This document shows, piece after piece, positions 21,624 to 25,844 of a DNA stretch of 25,844 nt (the first letter of the stretch is position 1; every line of letters starts with the position of its first letter). The notes under the pieces are model-generated. The model was not told the DNA's origin. It was given only the letters and a program-made list of their open reading frames with translations, and did no database searches. The stretch lies in IMG/VR virus record IMGVR_UViG_3300042006_000233, positions 1-25,844 of that record. One strand, 5' to 3'. The position numbers were made by a program, and so were the translations under genes. The stretch comes from a virus.

Positions 21624-22134
21624 CGAGCCTTTTAGCCTGGACCAGCTTTATCAGGCGATCGAGCAGCACCTGGTGAGCAATCTGTCCGGCATCAAAGCGG
21701 TCACAGCGTGGCCCAACATCAAGGACCGCATCGCATTGCCGGTGGTGTTTCTTGAAATGGCCGAGATGGAACCGGGAGTTGATATCGGTACCGGCGAGAC
21801 CAGCCTGATTTGCCGGTTTGAAGCACGAATCATCGTTGATCCGATCCGCCCGAAACATTGCCAGCAGGCCGCGCACCTGGCGGCGCAACTGGCCGTGTTA
21901 TTGCGCCTGCAAACCTGGGGTTTGTCGGTAGAGCCCGCCGAGTTCGTGCAGGCCACCCAGGATTGGACCAAGCCAGAGCTCGACGGTTACGTGGTCTGGC
22001 TTGTCGAGTGGACTCACCAGATTTATCTGGGCGTTGAGGAATGGCCATGGCCGGACGAACCGCCGGGTACGCTGATGGTTGGCATCAATGACGATGCCAA
22101 AGAGGATTTTGTAGCGCCGGAGGATCTGTCGTGA
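21616..22134 (+). CDS. putative tail terminator or neck protein
   Basis: This 172-residue protein has no certain family match. It starts with a helix (LDQLYQAIEQHLVSNLSGI), then VTAWPNIKDRIALPVVFLEMAEME, a strand-rich core (SLICRFEARIIVDP), a long helix (AAHLAAQLAVLLRLQ) and an aromatic acidic tail. The alternating helix and strand layout with a first helix of this kind is seen in tail terminator (gpU-type) proteins. It lies exactly between gpZ and the gpV spike, where a gpU-type protein is expected. It overlaps both neighbours (8 and 4 bases). Confidence 0.55.
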   Translation: MSDEPFSLDQLYQAIEQHLVSNLSGIKAVTAWPNIKDRIALPVVFLEMAEMEPGVDIGTGETSLICRFEARIIVDPIRPKHCQQAAHLAAQLAVLLRLQTWGLSVEPAEFVQATQDWTKPELDGYVVWLVEWTHQIYLGVEEWPWPDEPPGTLMVGINDDAKEDFVAPEDLS

Positions 22135-22736
22135 GCTATGTCACTGCTGAGCACGACCGCATGATTGCCGCCATGCTGATGCCTTGCGTGGTGGTCGGTG
22201 TGGATCTGGCGGCGGCAATGGTTCGGGTGTCCAATGGCGAATGGACCAGCGCCTGGGTACGCTGGCACAGCCTCGCCGCTGGCAAGGCGCGACACTGGCG
22301 CGCGCCGAGTCTGGGCGAGCAGGGGGTGTTGTTCAACCCCAGCGGACAGGCTGCCATGGGTACCTTTATCCCGGGTCTGTATGGCAATGCCGGCGCCCAG
22401 CCGGACAACCGTGATCATGTGGAAGTCTGGCGCTTTGATGATGGGGGCTCGCTGATTTACGACTGGCAGGCCAAGACCTACACCATCACGCTGCCCACCG
22501 GAACGGTAACGATCAAGGTCGGCAGCACCGAGGTCACCGCTACGGATAACGCCGTGACGGTGAAGATCGGCGGCACCGAGGCCGCGCTGACGCCCGATTC
22601 GGTGACGGTCACATCGGCCGCGATCAAGTTGGTCGCAGCAGTGGAAATCGACGGACCGTTACACGTAACGCAGGACATCACCGGTGGCGCCTCGATCCTC
22701 GCTGCAGGATCCAGCGACAACCATCACACGCACTAA
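22131..22736 (+). CDS. baseplate assembly/spike protein gpV (P2-like)
   Basis: This 201-residue protein matches the phage baseplate assembly protein V: a short N-terminal helix, an OB-fold region (CVVVGVDLAAAMVRVSNGEWTSAWVRW, segments about 18-44), WRAPSLGEQGVLFNPSG, and a C-terminal beta-helix with repeated strands (TVTIKVGSTEVTATDNAVTV then similar units). It ends NHHTH, and an H-x-H pair at the tip is known in P2-type spikes to bind a metal. It forms the trimeric needle that pierces the outer membrane and marks the start of the contractile-tail module. It starts by a GTGA overlap with the gene before. Confidence 0.9.
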   Translation: MSYVTAEHDRMIAAMLMPCVVVGVDLAAAMVRVSNGEWTSAWVRWHSLAAGKARHWRAPSLGEQGVLFNPSGQAAMGTFIPGLYGNAGAQPDNRDHVEVWRFDDGGSLIYDWQAKTYTITLPTGTVTIKVGSTEVTATDNAVTVKIGGTEAALTPDSVTVTSAAIKLVAAVEIDGPLHVTQDITGGASILAAGSSDNHHTH

Positions 22737-22752
22737 TCAACAACTCATCCGG

Positions 22753-22773
22753 CCCGCCCAGTGCGGGTTTTTT
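22753..22773 (+). terminator. intra-operon terminator-like hairpin after gpV
   Basis: CCCGC (22753-22757) pairs with GCGGG (22763-22767) around CCAGT and is followed by six T (22768-22773). As with the hairpin at 19601-19623, it lies within the late operon and is probably passed by an antiterminated polymerase. Confidence 0.7.
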
Positions 22774-22788
22774 ATGCCTGGAGAAAAC

Positions 22789-23004
22789 ATGGCCAAGACC
22801 ACCGAACAGCCTGCCTGCGATCCGTCGCCGGCGGATCTGCTGCTGACCTTTCGCGACAAGGTTTACACGTCGCGCACCCTGATCATCCCGGGCAGCGCTC
22901 GCACGCTGTCGGTGGCCAAGGGGCGCGTCGAGGTGTCCGTTTCCGATGAGCAGGCCGTCGCGTACCTGAAGGCCCACCCCGAGCTTGAGCCGCTGAAGGA
23001 GTGA
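22789..23004 (+). CDS. hypothetical small tail-region protein
   Basis: This 71-residue protein is not recognised. It has an N-terminal acidic/polar stretch, then DLLLTFRDKVYTSRTLIIPGSARTL, a beta-like core, and VSVSDEQAVAYLKAHPELEPL at the C terminus, a pattern resembling small proteins found beside gpV and gp25 in P2-like prophages, with no known function. The ATG at 22789 is chosen for the GGAG upstream; longer in-frame starts run back over the terminator. It precedes the gp25-like gene by five bases. Confidence 0.7.
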   Translation: MAKTTEQPACDPSPADLLLTFRDKVYTSRTLIIPGSARTLSVAKGRVEVSVSDEQAVAYLKAHPELEPLKE

Positions 23005-23009
23005 TGTAG

Positions 23010-23336
23010 ATGATCGGAATGGATCGCCACACCGGCCAGCCCATTTCCGGCATCGAGCATCTGCGCCAGTCCATGGGTGACGTTCTGGGCACGCCGCTGG
23101 GCAGCCGCCGGCACCGGCCGGAATATGGCAGCAAGGTCCGCTCCTACGTGGACTTGCCCGTCAATGAGGGTTGGAAAAGCTCCGTGCAGGCGGAAGCCAT
23201 CCGCGCCCTGGAACGCTGGGAGCCGCGGCTGAAACTGGAGCGCGTGCGCGTGCTGTCGGTACTGGCCGGGCAAATCAATCTGAGCATTGCCGGCGACTAC
23301 CTCGGTGACAGCTTTCTTGTGGAGGTCAGCGTATGA
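23010..23336 (+). CDS. baseplate wedge protein, gp25/P2 gpW-like
   Basis: This 108-residue protein matches the gp25-like family of baseplate wedge proteins: GMDRHTGQPISGIEHLRQSM, then RRHRPEYGSKVRSYVDLPVN, AEAIRALERWEPRLKLERV and a C-terminal strand pair. The R-x-E-Y-G-S and W-E-P-R motifs are characteristic. It links the central hub to the wedges of a contractile tail. AAGGAG lies eight to nine bases upstream of the ATG at 23010, and its stop overlaps gpJ as ATGA. Confidence 0.92.
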   Translation: MIGMDRHTGQPISGIEHLRQSMGDVLGTPLGSRRHRPEYGSKVRSYVDLPVNEGWKSSVQAEAIRALERWEPRLKLERVRVLSVLAGQINLSIAGDYLGDSFLVEVSV

Positions 23337-24220
23337 GTCTGCTGGATCTGTCGGCCCTGCCGGCACCGGATGTGCTGGAGCCTCTGGACTTTGAGACGAC
23401 CTATGAGGAAGGACTGGGCGTCTTTCGCGGCTACATGGGGAGCAACTGGACCGCGATGCTGGAAAGCGACCCGGTCACCAAGGTGATCGAAGTCGGGGCT
23501 TACATCAAGGTCGGGAACCGCGCCCGGGTCAACGACGGAGCCAAGGCGCTGTTACTGGCCCATGCCATTGGCAGCGACCTCGACCAGTTGGGGGCTAATT
23601 ACAATCTGAAGCGCTTGGTGATTCAGGCCGAGGATCTGACAGCGGTGCCGCCGGTACCGGAGATCAAGGAAAAGGACGATCCGTTTCGCGAGCGCATCCA
23701 GTTGGCCTTTGAAGGGTTGACCACGGCCGGCCCGCGTAACAGCTACATCCTGCATTCGCGTAACGCGTCGGGGCTGGTGGCGGATGCCACGGCGGAAAGC
23801 CCGGCGCCGTGCTGCGTTACGGTAACGGTACTGAGTTCGGAAGGGGAAGGCGAGGCCGGCCCTGAGTTGTTGGCCATCGTGGACGCGGCGCTGAATGATG
23901 AAGATGTGCGGCCGCTGACCGACTGGGTGACGGTGCAGAGTGCGGAGATTATCCGCTACCGCATCGACGCCATTTTGCACATGAGTAGCGCCGGGCCTGA
24001 AGGGGATGCCAGTTTGGCCGAGGCCATCAAGCGACTGGCGGCCTGGGTCAACCCGCGCAAGCGGTTGGGCGTTGAGGTGGCGCGTTCGGCGATTGACGCT
24101 CAGTTGCACGTTGCCGGCGTTTCCCGGGTCGAGTTGCCCGGCTGGGTCGACCTGGCCCCGACCAAGGCGCAGGCGGCCTGGTGCTTCGACTATAGCGTGA
24201 CGATGGCGGGGGCGACATGA
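23333..24220 (+). CDS. baseplate J-like protein (P2 gpJ)
   Basis: This 295-residue protein matches the baseplate J family: LLDLSALPAPDVLEPLDFETTYEE at the N terminus, VGAYIKVGNRARVNDGAKALLLAHAIGSDLDQLG in the first third, FRERIQLAFEGLTTAGPRNSYI in the middle, VTVLSSEGEGEAGPELLAIV and a C-terminal domain with ERVELPGWVDLAPTKAQA-like sequence. It is the edge protein of the contractile-tail baseplate. It overlaps both neighbours by 4 bases (ATGA). Confidence 0.93.
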   Translation: MSLLDLSALPAPDVLEPLDFETTYEEGLGVFRGYMGSNWTAMLESDPVTKVIEVGAYIKVGNRARVNDGAKALLLAHAIGSDLDQLGANYNLKRLVIQAEDLTAVPPVPEIKEKDDPFRERIQLAFEGLTTAGPRNSYILHSRNASGLVADATAESPAPCCVTVTVLSSEGEGEAGPELLAIVDAALNDEDVRPLTDWVTVQSAEIIRYRIDAILHMSSAGPEGDASLAEAIKRLAAWVNPRKRLGVEVARSAIDAQLHVAGVSRVELPGWVDLAPTKAQAAWCFDYSVTMAGAT

Positions 24221-24825
24221 GGAGTCTGCTACCCAGCAATAGCACGCAACTGGAGCGCGCCCTGGAGGCGACGTTTTACGAGCGCACGATTGTCCCACTG
24301 CGCACGCTCTACAACGCCGATACCTGTCCGGTTCATCTGCTGCCCCATCTGGCATGGGCGTGGTCGGTCGATCGCTGGGATTACCGGTGGCCTGAAGCGA
24401 CCAAGCGCGCCGCGATCAAGGCCTCATTCTACATCCATGCCCACAAGGGAACCATCGGCGCTTTGCGTCGGGTGGTCGAGCCCCTGGGCTACCTGATCGA
24501 AATCGTCGAGTGGTTCAAGACGGTGCCCAAGGGCGTGCCGGGCACCTTCGAGCTGAAGGTCGGCGTTCTGGATACTGGGATCACCGAGGAAATGTATCAG
24601 GAGCTGGAGCGCCTGATCGACGATGCCAAGCCCGTGACCCGGCACCTGACCGGGCTGGCGATCAGCCTCGAAACCCAAGGCAATCTGAACATCAGTGTCG
24701 CCCTGTACGAAGGCGACGAAATCGACGTTTACCCGCCGGTGATGCGTGACATCGAGGTCACGGGCCGCTTTGGCGTGGTGGGGCGCGAACACTCCATAGA
24801 CACCCTGGACGTTTACCATGATTGA
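24217..24825 (+). CDS. tail protein I (P2 gpI)
   Basis: This 202-residue protein matches the phage tail protein I family: LLPSNSTQLERALEATFYE near the N terminus, then PLRTLYNADTCPVHLLPHLAWAWSVDRWDYRWPEATKR in segments about 25-65, HKGTIGALRRVVEPLGY and VPGTFELKVGVLDTGI, with a beta-rich C-terminal part. P2 gpI joins gpJ to the tail fibre. It overlaps gpJ by ATGA and overlaps the fibre gene by 8 bases. Confidence 0.93.
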   Translation: MRSLLPSNSTQLERALEATFYERTIVPLRTLYNADTCPVHLLPHLAWAWSVDRWDYRWPEATKRAAIKASFYIHAHKGTIGALRRVVEPLGYLIEIVEWFKTVPKGVPGTFELKVGVLDTGITEEMYQELERLIDDAKPVTRHLTGLAISLETQGNLNISVALYEGDEIDVYPPVMRDIEVTGRFGVVGREHSIDTLDVYHD

Positions 24826-25844
24826 TGTGAATTCCCAGTTTTTCGCCATCCTCACGAACGTGGGCATGGCCAAGCAGGCGAACGCCGACGCGCTCGGCAT
24901 TCCCTGGAAGATCACCGAAATGGGCGTGGGCGATGCCAACAACACCGACCCGATCCCCAATGCCGCGCAAACCACCCTAATCAACGAATGGCGGCGCCGG
25001 CCGCTGAATCAGCTCAAGATTGATCCGATCAACCCGGCGGTGCTGATCGCCGAGCAGATTATTCCGGCCGATGAGGGCGGTAAGTGGATTCGCGAAATCG
25101 GCCTGTACGACGCGGACGGCGATCTGGTGGCGGTGGCCAACTGCGCGCCGAGCTTCAAGCCGATCCTGTCGCAGGGCTCGGGCCGCACGCAAATCGTGCG
25201 GATGAACTTCATCGTCACCAGCACCGGCAACATCACGCTCAAAATCGATCCGGCGATTGTGCTGGCCTCGCGGGCCTACGTTGACGCGGCCATTCTGGAA
25301 GTGCTGCCGAAGAACAAGACCCCTGGCGAATGGACTCGGGTCAAGACCAACGATCGAGGGATTGTGGTATCGGGTGACAATCCAAGCACGCTGGCCGGGA
25401 TGGGCATCACGGACAGCTACACCAAGGCCCAAATCGAGGCGATGATTGCGCAGGCCTCGGCGCTGCCGGTAGGGGCCACCGTGGCGTTTCCTGCTGGGAC
25501 AGCGGCACCGGGTTTTCTTGAACTCGACGGCAGTGTGAAGAGCATTGCGGTCTATCCGGACCTGGCCGACTACCTGGGGACGACGTTCAACCAGGGCAAT
25601 GAAGGTGCGGGTAACTTTCGCCTGCCGGAATCGCGCGGCGAATTCCTGCGTGGGTGGGATCATGGGCGTGGAGTGGATGCTGGGCGTGAAATCGGCACTT
25701 ATCAGGCGGACATGCTAAAAGCGCACAACCATCGTTTTTTTGATGGGACTGGCGCAACTATGGATCCGGCTGGCGGAGTTGCTTCCGCAGTAGTGAATGG
25801 AAATCAGCAAGCTATTTCGACTGGCGCATTTATTTCAAACGTCA
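24818..25844 (+). CDS. tail fibre protein (P2 gpH-like, collar domain), 3' end beyond the window
   Basis: The frame opens at ATG 24818, overlapping the gpI stop by 8 bases, and stays open for 342 codons to the window end. The N-terminal 150 residues (SQFFAILTNVGMAKQAN, TEMGVGDANN, WIREIGLYDADGDLVAVAN, FKPILSQGSGR) are the conserved baseplate-attachment domain of P2-type fibres. From about residue 216 a tail-collar domain follows (VGATVAFPAGTAAPGFLELDG, FRLPESRGEFLRGWDHG, then AHNHRF at about 302). It binds the host surface. The last 100 bases are less GC-rich, as is common for the variable receptor-binding part. Completeness cannot be judged. Confidence 0.9.
   Translation, partial: MIDVNSQFFAILTNVGMAKQANADALGIPWKITEMGVGDANNTDPIPNAAQTTLINEWRRRPLNQLKIDPINPAVLIAEQIIPADEGGKWIREIGLYDADGDLVAVANCAPSFKPILSQGSGRTQIVRMNFIVTSTGNITLKIDPAIVLASRAYVDAAILEVLPKNKTPGEWTRVKTNDRGIVVSGDNPSTLAGMGITDSYTKAQIEAMIAQASALPVGATVAFPAGTAAPGFLELDGSVKSIAVYPDLADYLGTTFNQGNEGAGNFRLPESRGEFLRGWDHGRGVDAGREIGTYQADMLKAHNHRFFDGTGATMDPAGGVASAVVNGNQQAISTGAFISNV

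Overview
The window is the left part of an integrated, probably near-complete temperate phage of a high-GC gammaproteobacterium, most likely Pseudomonas. The evidence is an intact tRNA-Ser(CGA) at the left edge, a PrtN-type (pyocin activator) protein, and integrase, KilAC-like and CII-like proteins of the kind seen in Pseudomonas prophages. The right end lies beyond the window: the last gene, a tail fibre, runs off the edge.

Layout. 1-340: tRNA-Ser, its terminator and the presumed attL. 340-885: a YfbU-family cargo gene lying outside the integrase. 927-6661: a leftward early operon of ten closely packed genes, most of them joined by 4-nt ATGA or GTGA overlaps. In transcription order these are two hypotheticals, a KilAC-like protein, a 59-residue protein, PrtN-like, a membrane protein, a hypothetical, a C5-cytosine DNA methyltransferase with an unusual repeat-built target region, an excisionase-like protein and the integrase. 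6662-8831: a lambda-like immunity region. A LexA/CI-type repressor is flanked at a distance by two operator clusters sharing the interrupted palindrome TCAAC-N5-GTTGA. Between the left cluster and the repressor lies an AT-rich gene resembling the putative abortive-infection (AbiC-like) family, in the place lambda uses for rexAB. That gene is split into two frames next to a 31-nt tract of an 8-bp repeat.

8832-12724: rightward early genes: a Cro/YdaS-like regulator, a CII-family regulator, a TraR/DksA zinc-finger protein, a TOPRIM-VirE primase-helicase and a putative late regulator. Between the Cro-like and CII-like genes is a highly structured stretch that looks like a leftward small RNA of about 230 nt with its own terminator. 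12725-13251 has no convincing gene but holds clustered GTGGGAC-type motifs, a large inverted repeat and a terminator, followed by the holin gene. 13597-13764 is a possible packaging-start region.

13765-25844: the late operon. The head module is lambda-like: small and large terminase, gpW, portal, ClpP-type protease, decoration protein, capsid, head-tail joining protein and minor tail Z. The tail module is P2-like: gpV spike, gp25-like, gpJ, gpI and a gpH fibre with collar domain. The mature particle is therefore expected to be a myovirus with a lambda-style head. No endolysin gene is seen in the window.

The observations most worth following are the possibly phase-variable Abi-like gene inside the immunity region, the candidate leftward structured RNA between cro and cII, the shared operator set, and the methyltransferase with about 40-residue tandem repeats in its target-recognition region.
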